Part shown: in pieces, positions 40,807-50,900 of the stretch
How the letters are laid out: each line of letters begins with the position of its first letter
How positions within the stretch are numbered: the stretch's first letter is position 1
Assembly: GCA_009760855.2 (NCBI GenBank)
Contig: WPIO01000058.1
Span: 2,160,001-2,224,000, forward strand
Reading direction: 5' to 3'
From: Cristatella mucedo
Lineage: Eukaryota > Bryozoa > Phylactolaemata > Cristatellidae
Length of the DNA stretch: 64,000 nucleotides
Program-made: the position numbers and the translations under genes
Notes under the pieces: model-generated
Told to the model about the DNA's origin: nothing
Seen by the model: only the letters and a program-made list of their open reading frames with translations
Database searches by the model: none

Positions 40807-42303
40807 GTGAGTGCTGCTCGGCTGCGGCTTCGGCGGCGGCGGCCGCTGCTGCTGCAGGCTGGACGTCGCACGCACGCACGCGCCAAGTTCCAGCCGGGGG
40901 GGGTTCGCTTGCCCCTTCTCCTCCTCCAGCTACTCGGCTTCCTCCCACTACGGCCCCCCTTACCCCTTGCCCACCACCCCTGCTACTCTTTATGCGCGTC
41001 CTCTATCGTTCAGCGAGCGACGAAGCCGGTCCGTCGGCGGCGCGTCCGTCCGTCGCAGCGGCCGCAACCCGGCGAGCCTCCGCCGCGTCAGGATGTGAGT
41101 GATAAGAGCGAGCGAGCGAGCCGCGCGCGTTTCCCTTGGGTAGCTAGCGGCGAAACACAATAGCTCAGCATTCAGCCGCCACCGCTGCCGCCGACGGGTC
41201 GCTGAACGGAGCGGCGTCCTCGCAGCGGCGGCGGCGGCGGTTCCGCAAAGCCTTCGCGTGCACGCAGGTGGCTGGCTGGCTGGCTGGCTGGCCCGCTGTA
41301 CCGGCTGGCGACATCCGTCGGTCCGTTCGTCGACGCAGCCACCGCCGCCGCTGCCGCCGCCGGCGTCCGGCGCCGAGCGAGCGCCGTCGCTCTCGCCCGG
41401 CTGGCGATCGGGGATGGCGCATTTTCGAGCGGCGCCCGATTACGCGGACGATTTAGCAAGCGAGCCGCAGAGCAGCCGGCGGCGGCAGCGGCGGCGGCTG
41501 CGACGGCGCGGCGGCGGCGGGTCGACGGCTGCTCCTAAGCAGCCGGGCGGTGTAAAACGCCCGCGGCGACGAGACCGCCGGCGCCGCCCGCACCGCCCGC
41601 CGCCGCCGCTGCTCGCGCGCTCGCCGGCCCGCTGAGCGAGGCGGCGGCCGCTTTCGAGCAGCAGCGCCGAGACGTCGGCGCGTGCGCGCTCGAAGCGGTC
41701 GCGTGTCGGTTCGAGTCGGGCGTGAACCGCGAGCGCTCGCGCGAGCACCGACAGCCACCGGAGCAGCTTGGCATGACGTCTGGCAGCTCCAACCGGGAGC
41801 TCGCGCCCCGGCGGCGGCGGTGCTCGCGCAGGCGGCCGAGCAAGCTCCGTGGGCGGCAGCGCACCGGCGCCAGCGGCCGGGTTGGTGCTCGAACCACGCA
41901 CGCGCGCGCGCGTGCGTGCGTGCGTGCTAGACGGAGAGAGAATCCCACTAGCGATTCGGCGTCGAGTGGCGAGTTGCGTTGCGGCTGCGCCGGCTGGACG
42001 AACTAACCGGGCGCCTCCCCCCCCCCCCGCCACCATTAACCCGAAACGGCAATCCGAGCCTTCGGCCTGCCTCCTTCCCTTAGGCGGCCGGATGTCCGCA
42101 CACCGACCGGACTTGGCGTAACTGAACGGCTGGTCGTAGGGAGGACTCGCGTGTACCATCCCACGCCCATGAGCAGCTTCGCAAATGTCCGCCCAGTAAG
42201 TCGTGCAAGGCGGGGCTCGCTCGATGCATAGCTTGCTTGGAGAGTGGGCTGGGGTGCACGATAGGATGCTTGAAGATGGGAGTGAGGCTGGAAAGAAAGG
42301 AAG

Positions 42304-42382
<79 letters not shown>

Positions 42383-42401
42383 AAGAGGAGAATGAATAGG
42401 G

Positions 42402-42460
<59 letters not shown>

Positions 42461-45400
42461 ACGGCCGGGGAGAGAAAAAGAGCGGCAAGAAAGATATGCT
42501 TGAGAAGAAAAACGGAGAACAGAGGACTAGAGAGACAGAGGGAGACAGAGGGAACAGCAAACTAGAAGACTCAGAGAAATGCACCAGGCTTGCAGCGAAC
42601 TCCACGCCATCTCCACAGAAAATAAAATTAGGAATCCACATTAAACTACTTTTTGGCATTTTACGGACGTTTAGGGGCCACGTCATGCCCTCGAGCGAGC
42701 GAGAGCTCGCCCGCCGCGGCGACAGTAACGAGAGCTCGAGCTACTGAGGTCAATACCCGGGGAACGGGGGGGGGAGGAGGGCGATAGCAACCGGAGAGAG
42801 TCACCCATTTGTGGCTGATTGGACGAGGCTTGCGTCAGCTGATGCTCCCATCTCACCGCCGCACGGGGATGAGCAGGTTGTCGCTTCGACCGTTGTAGGC
42901 GTTTCGGCACGAAGTGCAGCGGTTGCAATCAGGGCATAATACCGAATGATCTGGTGAGAAAGGCCAAGGAGAAGCTCTATCACCTCAAGTGCTTCACGTG
43001 CATGGTGTGCACCAAAGAGCTATCCACAGGGGAAGAGCTCTACGTCTTGGACGATAACAAGTTCGTCTGCAAAGAGGACTTCGCCAGCCACGGCGGAGGA
43101 GCGTACAGAGAAAGTAAGCCAGCTGCGTCCGGCAGCGAGCGCATAGACTGCTGCTCAGACGAGGCCGCGCGGTGCCGCTCGAGCGGCGCCGCGCGGCGCT
43201 CGAGCGTTCGAGCCGACTCGTCCAGACCAGCTCCTGGCTGCGTTAATGCGTTGCTGCTTTGCCGCGGGTTCGCTGCGGGCCGTGCAGCAGCTCAGCTCGG
43301 GCGCGTGAGGCCGCTGCGGGCGAACAGAGGATGGCTTCGGGCACCGAAGCCTCGCTGGTGGCGATTTGATTTTAAAGGGATTTCTATAGCATAACGCGGT
43401 CAGCGACTCGCGACAAAGCTGAATGCTAGCGTGGCTATTTCTCGCTAGTCGGCCGATGTCTGGCGGTGCTATCGGATGGGCTCGTAGGAGATCGTCGCCG
43501 CCGCCGCTGGAGCGTCACAGCGGCGGCGACGGCGGCTCGGAACGAGAGGCATCGAACGAGAGGCGAGCGCATCGAGGGAGGGGGGTAGCAGATGCCGACA
43601 AGAAGGAATGAAGGAAGGAAGGAAGGAAGGAAGGAAGGAAGGAAGAGTCAGGCTCTGCTGTATATCTACTGCCGAAGGCCTCTGACCATCGACCGTCGCT
43701 CACGACTAGCGTCTCCGTCCAAGACTCGAATAATGCTGCTGCATATTGTTTATTTACAAGTGCCGAGGCCTGTATTGACACGCTTGAGGAGCAGCCTTTT
43801 GAAGTAGCCCGAAACAATGGTGTCGGCGGTGATTGTGATCGCCCGGACAGGCCAGCCGCTAGGGCCCGAGTGGGAGGGGCCCGCCGGCGCTCTCGCCCGC
43901 GTGTGCGTGCGTGCGTGCGTGCGCTCGAGCGCATTGCCGTTGGTCTTTTCCCGAAGCTCTACTGCCGCGACGAAAGGGTCACCGATAGACTCAATGATGG
44001 CACGCTCGCGCCTTCTCTGCCGTCGCCTTTTAGCAGACGCCGTGTCAGACGCCGAAGACGGCGACGACTCGACGTTCGACGCCGACAACGTCGATTGCGG
44101 CACGGACGCCGGAAATACGTCCGACAAAGATGCCAGCCTCGACTGCGACGCGGTCTCTCCGCTGGCGGACGACGGCAACAGCAAAGACTGCCAAGCAGAC
44201 AGTCCGAATAGTAACGAGAATCACTCGAGCAACACCTCGACGTCTAACAATGCTGCCAGCCAGCTGCACAACTCCAACAGCGACAAAGAGGAGTCGGCGA
44301 CCGAGGAGACGAACGGCGCCAAGCGACGCGGTCCGAGGACCACCATCAAGGCGAAGCAGCTCGAAACGCTAAAAGCCGCCTTCGCAGCGACGCCCAAGCC
44401 GACGCGACACATCAGAGAGCAGCTGGCTCAGGAAACCGGCCTCAACATGCGCGTCATACAGGTAATGCATCCTGCGGCGGCGGTCGGAGGTGGCGGCGGG
44501 CGGCGGCGGCGGCGGCGGCGGCGGCGGGCTTGGACCTGTCGTGCACTCGCTTCGCCCGGCTTCCGCAGGTGTGGTTCCAAAACCGGAGGTCGAAGGAGAG
44601 ACGAATGAAACAGATGACCTCAATGGGCGCCCGGCGCCACTATTTTGGTCGAAGCGGCCGCAGGTTACGGAACGCTGGAATCGACGACAGCCCCGACATC
44701 GCGGCTCCTTACGGATACGCTTACCAAGGTTGGTGTTCGATGAATGGCAACTAGCAGCTGTGGAGCGTGCACCTCTTGGCAGCCACCGGACGAGCTCAGC
44801 TAGTGCCCCCCCCCCCCGCTTAGTCGAGCCCGTTACGCGTTTACCCATTAACACATTATGCTGCCGCCGCCGCGGCTCGAGGTGCCGGACGGCTCAGCGC
44901 TGACGTATCGCTCTACCTCTGCCGCTCGAGGGGGAGGAGGAGGTGGCAGGAGCTTCGACGAGCGGCGCCCTGACGGCGGCAGCAACGGTCGTGCTTTGGC
45001 AGCGGACTAAGGTGGCGGGGTCAGCGGGAGGCGCGCTTAGGTAGTACGGCAGAGCCACCGCTGCTGCTCGCCCGGGATCTCGGGGAATGAAGCCAAGCCG
45101 CCTGCCATTATATCGCGGCGTGCGCCGTTACACTTTATGGGATTCACAATGCATATTTGTTCAGCACGTGTTCAATTGAATCGCACAAAGGCGTTAGGAA
45201 ACCCGGAGCTTTATTTAACATGCCGGCAATAAAACACGCGACGATGCCTGTCCTTTTGTTGGGCCATTTACTGTCGCCAAATCGGCCGTCACCCCTGAAT
45301 GGCCACACCTCAAAGGCCCGTTCGGCCGTCGAGCTAGGTCCTGCGCCCGAGAAAGCTTGGGCGGAGCGCTCGCCGGTCGTGCTCACGGCCTCTCAATCTC

Positions 45401-46267
45401 GCAAACCTGTTAACTCGCAATCCCGATCACGTGATGTCAGTCGAGGGCGACCGGTGGCGTTAAGAGTACCTCTGCTGCCTGTTGCAGATAATCAGGATTT
45501 CTATCCGAATTACGTCGGGTACCCGGAGTTTTACCATGGACAGCAGCAGGACGCAGGACTTACTTTTCTAGGAGCTCCAACCAATCCAGTCGACATGGCG
45601 CACCAGCAAGCTGCTGTCGGTAAGAGCTCGGGCTCCCACGTTTGGCCGAACACGCTAGCATACACACATATATGGACTTCCGCTTTCGTGCCCACCCGCA
45701 CACACACTGGCCTCCGTTTTGTCTCGTTGACCAAGTATCAATCCTACCTAGTGCAGAGATCGATTCGGCAACTTCGGCGAGCAGTTGCCACCACCTCCTC
45801 TAATACCTTCACAGTATGCACGAAAGGGCACTACAGGGAAGACAGCCTTCCAATCTCCTGCCCAAAATCGCCGGCTACTGCCGAGCTTGAGTCGTTCATG
45901 CTATCAGGCAGCAAGAGCAGGTCGCAGCCTGCAAGCAGCAGCTGCAGCGAGCTACAGGCTGCTGTCACCCAGCTGGGTCCAACCTAAGAGCCGCGATCGC
46001 ATCCCCACGTCGCCGCCCGATCGCCACGTTGCAGGGCTCGCCGATGGCTTCCTGCGAGCCGACATGCTCGGCCATGGACACACGTCGCAGAGCAGCCCCG
46101 AGCCAGGTGGCACTGTCGCAGGGCTGACGGGCATGTCACTTGCCGAAAGCATGTATGCCAGTGCTGCAGCCGCCGTGAGGCCCGGCATGCACGGCGGTGG
46201 CATGCACGGTGCCGGTGTCGCCGGAGGCATGCAACGACACGCACCTCCGCCCATCGAATCGTGGTGA
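40634..46267 (+). CDS. Lhx1/5: LIM-homeobox transcription factor Lhx1/5 (Lim1), six coding exons
   Basis: Join 40634-40806, 42899-43113, 44037-44461, 44569-44728, 45488-45619, 46035-46267; every junction keeps frame and gives 445 residues. LIM1 (about residues 4-57, starting [11 protein letters not shown]) is in exon 1, LIM2 (about 62-120, RFGTKCSGC...CKEDF) in exon 2. An acidic Asp/Asn/Ser-rich linker fills about 129-225. The homeodomain spans about 226-285, with recognition-helix [12 protein letters not shown] (Trp48, Gln50, Asn51). The family are nuclear DNA-binding regulators of head, neural and kidney-type patterning whose LIM domains bind LDB cofactors. The intron between homeodomain residues 46 and 47 is common in homeobox genes. 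The start ATG has A at -3 and G at +4, and begins the LIM1 domain as in relatives. The tail ends in a Met/His/Gly-rich stretch and a terminal Trp. The last exon boundary is the least certain. HUWE1 lies tail to tail downstream. Confidence 0.93.
40807..42898 (+). other. Lhx1/5: Lhx1/5 intron 1
   Basis: 2.1 kb, GT-AG. Contains (GGCT)n at about 41,268-41,292, GCC/CGG runs, and two GA tracts (about 42,309-42,378 and 42,405-42,458). Long open frames on both strands are composition artefacts. Confidence 0.85.
42309..42458 (+). repeat. Paired (GA)n tracts in Lhx1/5 intron 1
   Basis: Two GA tracts of about 70 and 54 bp separated by about 25 bp of purine-rich sequence. Confidence 0.95.
42899..43113 (+). 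CDS. Lhx1/5: Lhx1/5 coding exon 2 (LIM2 domain)
   Basis: Acceptor ...GTTGTAG precedes 42899. The split codon AT|G restores [12 protein letters not shown], matching the LIM1-LIM2 junction of Lhx1/5. It reads through [20 protein letters not shown] and ends in phase 1 at donor GTAAGC (43114). Confidence 0.93.
43114..44036 (+). other. Lhx1/5: Lhx1/5 intron 2
   Basis: 923 bp, GT-AG. Holds a 34-bp near-perfect palindrome (43164-43197), an (AAGG)n run (about 43,608-43,645) and a GTGC run (about 43,900-43,920). Ends in the TAGCAG tandem acceptor. Confidence 0.85.
43164..43197. repeat. 34-bp palindrome centred on CTCGAG
   Basis: GCCGCGCGGTGCCGCTC pairs with GAGCGGCGCCGCGCGGC across a centre at 43180/43181, with a single T-G wobble (173/188). 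Confidence 0.9.
44037..44461 (+). CDS. Lhx1/5: Lhx1/5 coding exon 3 (acidic linker and homeodomain residues 1-46)
   Basis: The acceptor is the tandem TAGCAG; splicing after the second AG gives the first base used here. Splicing after the first AG (exon start 44034) also keeps frame. The exon carries an Asp/Ser/Asn-rich linker, then [16 protein letters not shown] of the homeodomain up to ...MRVIQ. It ends in phase 0 at donor GTAATG (44462). Confidence 0.92.
44569..44728 (+). CDS. Lhx1/5: Lhx1/5 coding exon 4 (homeodomain recognition helix)
   Basis: Acceptor TTCCGCAG is followed by [15 protein letters not shown] and the Lhx1/5-type ARRHYF motif. The exon ends in phase 1 at a GTTGGT donor (44729), a weaker consensus chosen because it alone joins in frame to exon 5. 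Confidence 0.88.
44729..45487 (+). other. Lhx1/5: Lhx1/5 intron 4
   Basis: 759 bp, GT-AG, no repeat recognised. The open frame through its right half is non-coding by the splice model. Confidence 0.75.
45488..45619 (+). CDS. Lhx1/5: Lhx1/5 coding exon 5
   Basis: Acceptor CTGTTGCAG; the split G|AT codon starts [16 protein letters not shown], resembling the Tyr/Phe-rich segment after the homeodomain in Lhx1/5 proteins. It contains [10 protein letters not shown] and ends in phase 1 at donor GTAAGA (45620). Confidence 0.85.
45620..46034 (+). other. Lhx1/5: Lhx1/5 intron 5
   Basis: 415 bp, GT-AG in this model. Both adjoining frames stay open through much of it, so an in-frame extension of the terminal exon cannot be excluded. 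Confidence 0.6.
46035..46267 (+). CDS. Lhx1/5: Lhx1/5 terminal coding exon
   Basis: Acceptor ACGTTGCAG; G|GG restores Gly followed by [14 protein letters not shown], a Met/His/Gly-rich tract and the C-terminus PPIESW, stop TGA 46265-46267. Of the nearby AG sites I tested, those at 45814, 45972, 45988 and 45990 give the wrong frame. A more upstream in-frame acceptor is still possible, so the 5' boundary is less certain. Confidence 0.75.
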
Positions 46268-46722
46268 TACCGACTTAAGAGGGAGACGTGGCTTCCAATT
46301 GCACTTGCACAGCTTGCCAAAGAGAGGTGGCAACAGATGAACGAAGGGACGAAATAGCAGCTAGACCGAATAGCTGACCCGAGTAGTTAGTCTTTGTTAA
46401 GCCGTTATTACTGTTAAAATACTTGTTGTTACTTGTGATAATCTGTTGCTGTTGTAATGTACCGACTACCAGAGCTCACCACCACTCATAATAACGTTGC
46501 CTTGTGAGCCAGTTAAACTATTGTCAGGTGTTTTACGAGGCTGCTACCTAGTCAGTGCTCTGCTGCGGCTATCGAAGCTGAGCCCGCTGCCCGCGCTCCT
46601 CCACCACTCGGACGGCCGTCGGCTGCAGAGGCGCTCTTACCAACCGGGAAGCGCTGCTGGTAGTGACACATACCACTGTTAGAGAGACAGCATAAAACTT
46701 ACTGCTACGAGACAGAGAAATA

Positions 46723-46728
46723 TTTATT
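46723..46728 (-). terminator. HUWE1: Candidate HUWE1 poly(A) signal AATAAA (- strand)
   Basis: TTTATT on the + strand, so AATAAA on the - strand, about 350 bp past the HUWE1 stop. A GT-rich stretch (GTGGTATGTGTC on the - strand) lies just downstream, as expected of a cleavage region. I see no other canonical signal between it and the stop. Confidence 0.55.
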
Positions 46729-46756
46729 TTATGGAAAACCAGTTTGTTTAACAGGA

Positions 46757-46762
46757 AATAAA
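46757..46762 (+). terminator. Lhx1/5: Candidate Lhx1/5 poly(A) signal AATAAA
   Basis: Canonical AATAAA 490 bp after the Lhx1/5 stop codon. It is the first canonical + strand signal I see in the 3' flank. Cleavage would fall near 46,780, inside the predicted HUWE1 3' UTR. Confidence 0.55.
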
Positions 46763-47075
46763 GCTTATGTTGAACAGACCGCTAAAACATCCTGTCAAAC
46801 TGTGTAAACTACATATACAGTGACATGTCGGCAGCATCGAAGGCAGCATGCTCGTGCTCGAAGGCGAGTGCCAAGCTGTGAGCAAGTTTTGTACACAAAA
46901 AGCCTATCCATCGTAGTGCCGAGCCTAGCGGCGGCTGCATAGCCGGCCACTGGTTTGCTACTGTACAAAATCTGAGCGGAGAGGACTTGATCGCCGCCCT
47001 CCTCGCACTTCGTGTTGCTGCTTCTTGCTCTGTTGCTGCTGCCAACGGCCAGTTGGAATGGCTTGGCCCACTCGG

Positions 47076-47178
47076 CTAAGCCAGCCCGAAGCCTTCTGAA
47101 CACTCGTTGATCACCAGCAGCAGCATGCGCCGCAGCTTGTCGTAGGTCTCGTAGGCCGGTAGGTCGAGCTGGTTGAAG
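47076..47178 (-). CDS. HUWE1: HUWE1 terminal exon, HECT C-lobe and stop
   Basis: Acceptor TGTTTTGTAG. Its first base C completes TG|C, then [20 protein letters not shown] and ECSEGFGLA, stop TAG 47078-47076. The acidic/hydrophobic GFGLA tail is characteristic of HUWE1 C-termini. Confidence 0.95.
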
Positions 47179-47337
47179 CTACAAAACAACGGTGTACGCC
47201 CAGCAGGATGAGCACAGCTCGCTACGACACCCATGAGCCGACAGCAATAGTGGCCTGCATACACTCAGCTGAACAGCAATAGCTGCCTGCATACACCCAG
47301 CTGACGGCGGCAGCTGCACTAGAGAAGCTGCAGGTGG

Positions 47338-47368
<31 letters not shown>

Positions 47369-47926
47369 GATAGTGGCTTCACCCGAACTGGTGGGAAGTG
47401 CAGCATGGAGCGCAGCAAGGCGAAAGCAGGCGCAGCTCAGCAGACTGGCACAAACTTCGACTAGAACGCCCGCAGACGCTGGCCGCTCGCCAGCGCCGAG
47501 TTTGTACCAAGTGTGAGCGCACGGAAGGCGATCGGTTGAGCGGTCGTCTCTGTGGATCTGCAGCTTTTGAACTCCGTTCATTCCCTCGAGGAATGCGAAT
47601 CCCTGCAGCGGCACCTTAGAGGTGCCCGTCACAAACTGAAGGAACCTAGCACGCTCGGCCTGATCGAACGAGCGAAGTGCCCGCCAGAACCACTGGATCT
47701 GCAACGGCGTGGTGTGCACAAGACCCGTTAGTGGAGCTTTGACACTTCGACGGCACCACGACCGCTAGGATGCACATGTTGCACTTCGGCGAGTCGGCCC
47801 AGCAGCAATCTGAGCCGAGGCCATAAAAAATGCGCACTGAGCCGACGAGTTTAACCAACGAGGCGCATCTGTGCCTCGATCGGTGGCTGCAAGGGGCAGA
47901 GAGCCGAGTCGGAGCACAGGAGTGTC

Positions 47927-47958
<32 letters not shown>

Positions 47959-50900
47959 CCAACCATCACAAGGTGAAGGCATAGAGGCACACAATGCTGA
48001 TGTTATCACGACAGCATGCCCGAGGCTAATGTCAGCTCCTGTTTCCAAGTGTACCTGTATCCTTTCATAACTATCATACTTCGTGCCTGCTAAACAAAGG
48101 GCTATAATCCTATTAGTTAGAGAAACAATCTCAACTTGTCTTGTTGGCCTCTAGTGTGTAAATAAAGCACAGACTCATTGAACGGGTGTGCAAAAGAATG
48201 GCCAGGCAAGCAGCCGCGGCCTTTCACCGTAGTGTTGAATCTCAACACAACGGGAGCCTTGTCCGCTAGCAGCCAGCCGGCTGCCGAGCACACAGGTGCA
48301 GCATGTGCTCTTGCTTGCTCGTCGCCACACCCCCAGCTCCGAGCAAAGAACATGCTGCACAGTCACCACTGCCGACCTTTGCATTGGTCCATGCACGTGT
48401 CCCAGAGCCGGTCGTGCATGAAAACGACGCAGGGAAACTGAGAGGGATGGCATGCACCTTGTCGTTCTTGGTGCTGAGCTACCGTTCGACAGGCCCCAGA
48501 CACAGTAAACAGTGTCATTGCAGTGTGCAGCAAGAAGAGCAGTTCGGTAGAAGACCACAACCAGCAACGTGTGACCCACCCAGGCTGCCACACAGTCACC
48601 AAGCACTGTGGTCGCAGTACAAACACAGACAGTAGGCATCGACCGAACCGCAGGCCGTGCAGCGCCGACGATGGCGACACAGATAGCCAGTCAGTATAAT
48701 GGGTGGAAAAAGAAAGTGTCAAGCAAATCTGATAAGTGGCTGCAGCCCGAGACGTGCGACCATTGACGCGGCCACAGGACACACGATCCGTGCAGCTGCA
48801 GCACATCTGTGTGGCCAGCACAATGGCTGCACAGGCCTAGACACGACCCACGGGGTCCATCGGCACAGTAGCATCTTGGCTCTGGGTCTGCTGCTGATCG
48901 GACGGTTGGAGTGCAGGTCACACAACACGGCAGCGATCTTAAGTCAGGCGGTTGCCCGAATTTCCTCAGCAGTCAGAAAAGAGAGGATGCTGATTCTGCA
49001 AGTACTCAAGCGAGTACCGAGAGCTAGAAGGAACCGACTGACCTTACGGTTGCCAGCTGAGCCACTTGAGGTTAACCTAAGTGAGGCCAGGTAGGTTGCA
49101 TTGATGCAACCTGACACTGTCTAAGGTTTTCACATCTCTGTAATCTGACAGCAAGGCAACACCGTTTAGATGTACTTGCATTGCTAACAGTTGCTCTGAA
49201 AATAACTGAGCAACATGAATACCAGAGGGCATGTGCTTAATTTTCAGAAGTAGCCAACACTTCAAAAATCTGTCAAGATCATAATAGCTGCTCGAGGCAC
49301 GATCTTCAGGCAGCAAATTGAGGAGGTGGAAGAATCAACAGTAGCATGCTAGTTTGGTGCTGCAGAGGCAACACAAACTTGGACGAAAGGGCATACATTG
49401 GACGAGCACATTTTCTCCACAGTCAACTTGGCCTACTTTCAGCCACAGAATATCACCAAAATCAGGGCCTGCATAGATAAGTATGACAGCCAAACTAGTT
49501 CACACGAGTGACATCACATCTAGATTACAGTAATTCCTGCCAGTATTTTTTTAATCTGAATCTGGGCAAAACTCAGCTGCCCGTCTGGTCTGCCGTCAAC
49601 GGCATAGCTGCCACGTCACACCACTTCCGTCCGAGCTTCGCTGGCTTACTATTAAGCACTGAATTTATTTCAGGACACCGCGTCTGCCTGACAGTTCATT
49701 CTACTTACTCGCATAAGCTTACCAACCCGACCTAATTTTTCCTCTAATATGCTCTTGCACAACCCACTTCATGGCTTTCGGCCGCCTTGCCTTTCATCAA
49801 CTAAATTGGATTCTTTCGGTGATAGGGCCCTTATTTCGTCTGTAACAAAAGACTGCAACTCGTATCTGGCTTCGGTCACTGCTTGCAATCACGTGGCATC
49901 ATTTAAGTCTAGAAAAAACAGACGTATGTTCCAGCCAGATTCCCCTACACCCCAGTGAACTTGTATTTTTTTCTTTGCCCTTTGAGTGCTTACCAGAGTA
50001 CTTACTTAGCTTATGTCATTCCCCAGCGGTTCTACTAATCGATGGCCCAGAGTGTTTTCTTGTGTGCTTCAGCATGCAGGCCTATGCATGATAGGCGTGA
50101 AGTTTTGCATGCCTGTCTCAGATATTGATACCGTGCTCGCCATTAACCCTTTGGCTATTGCTTCTTATGCAGAGTTGTAAAGTGCCTATATAGATTTAGT
50201 TTTCCTAGGGCATTATACAAACGACTTTGAAAAAGCGATATTACTGCTGGTACACGGTCAGGCTAGAAAAAACTCTAGCCAGACCATTATGATAACTGTA
50301 AAGTTCTATTTCGCTGGGTCACTGCTCATGGGTGCGAGGTCGCACTTCATCACCTAGGTTGTGGGTTCAAGTCCAGAAGTAAGCAACTCTTTATTGCCTA
50401 CTACAAGTGGGGAAGACAGCTGCTAAGGCTTTCAGCTGCTATATAAACGAGGCGGTTAAATCAGCAGACCCCAAGTTACGTTTATTTGTTAGATTAGCCA
50501 CTGCACGAACATAGAATTATAATATGCCCATATCTATTACTAAGAGTTTCCTATTCCTAGAGACTTCATGGTTTTCTCAACAGTGGCAAATTTGATCGTG
50601 ATAGATCACTGTCATAATGGTGACCTGACCAATTAGGACAGCATTTAGCGGGTCCCTGTGATTCATCCTTTATGTGCTTATGCGTGCTGACACTGTGCAT
50701 GCTGCCACTAACCACATTTGCATGCTGACCCTGTGCATGTCACCCCTAACCATATTATTCATTTTGTTTGTTTTCAAGCATGATTTTACTTACCATTCAA
50801 TTGCATTTCACTTTGCAGCAAATGTAAAGCGCCTAGAGAGAGATTAAGTTCTCTGAGGGCGCTTTATCAAGTACATTATTATTATTATTATTATTATTAC

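Larger units (their letters stand above)
46268..47075. other. Overlapping 3' UTRs of Lhx1/5 (+) and HUWE1 (-)
   Basis: The 808 bp between the two stop codons holds both predicted poly(A) signals. They are placed so that the transcripts overlap by roughly 50-75 bp. No other gene. Confidence 0.55.

Noticed and set aside
41440-42686. 340-codon Ser-Leu-rich open frames on the - strand
   Set aside because: They lie inside Lhx1/5 intron 1 and are built from translated CT/GA microsatellites.
47931-47957. CAG run as a polyglutamine exon
   Set aside because: It lies in the 5.1-kb HUWE1 intron. The frame holds no conserved sequence and no exon is needed there.
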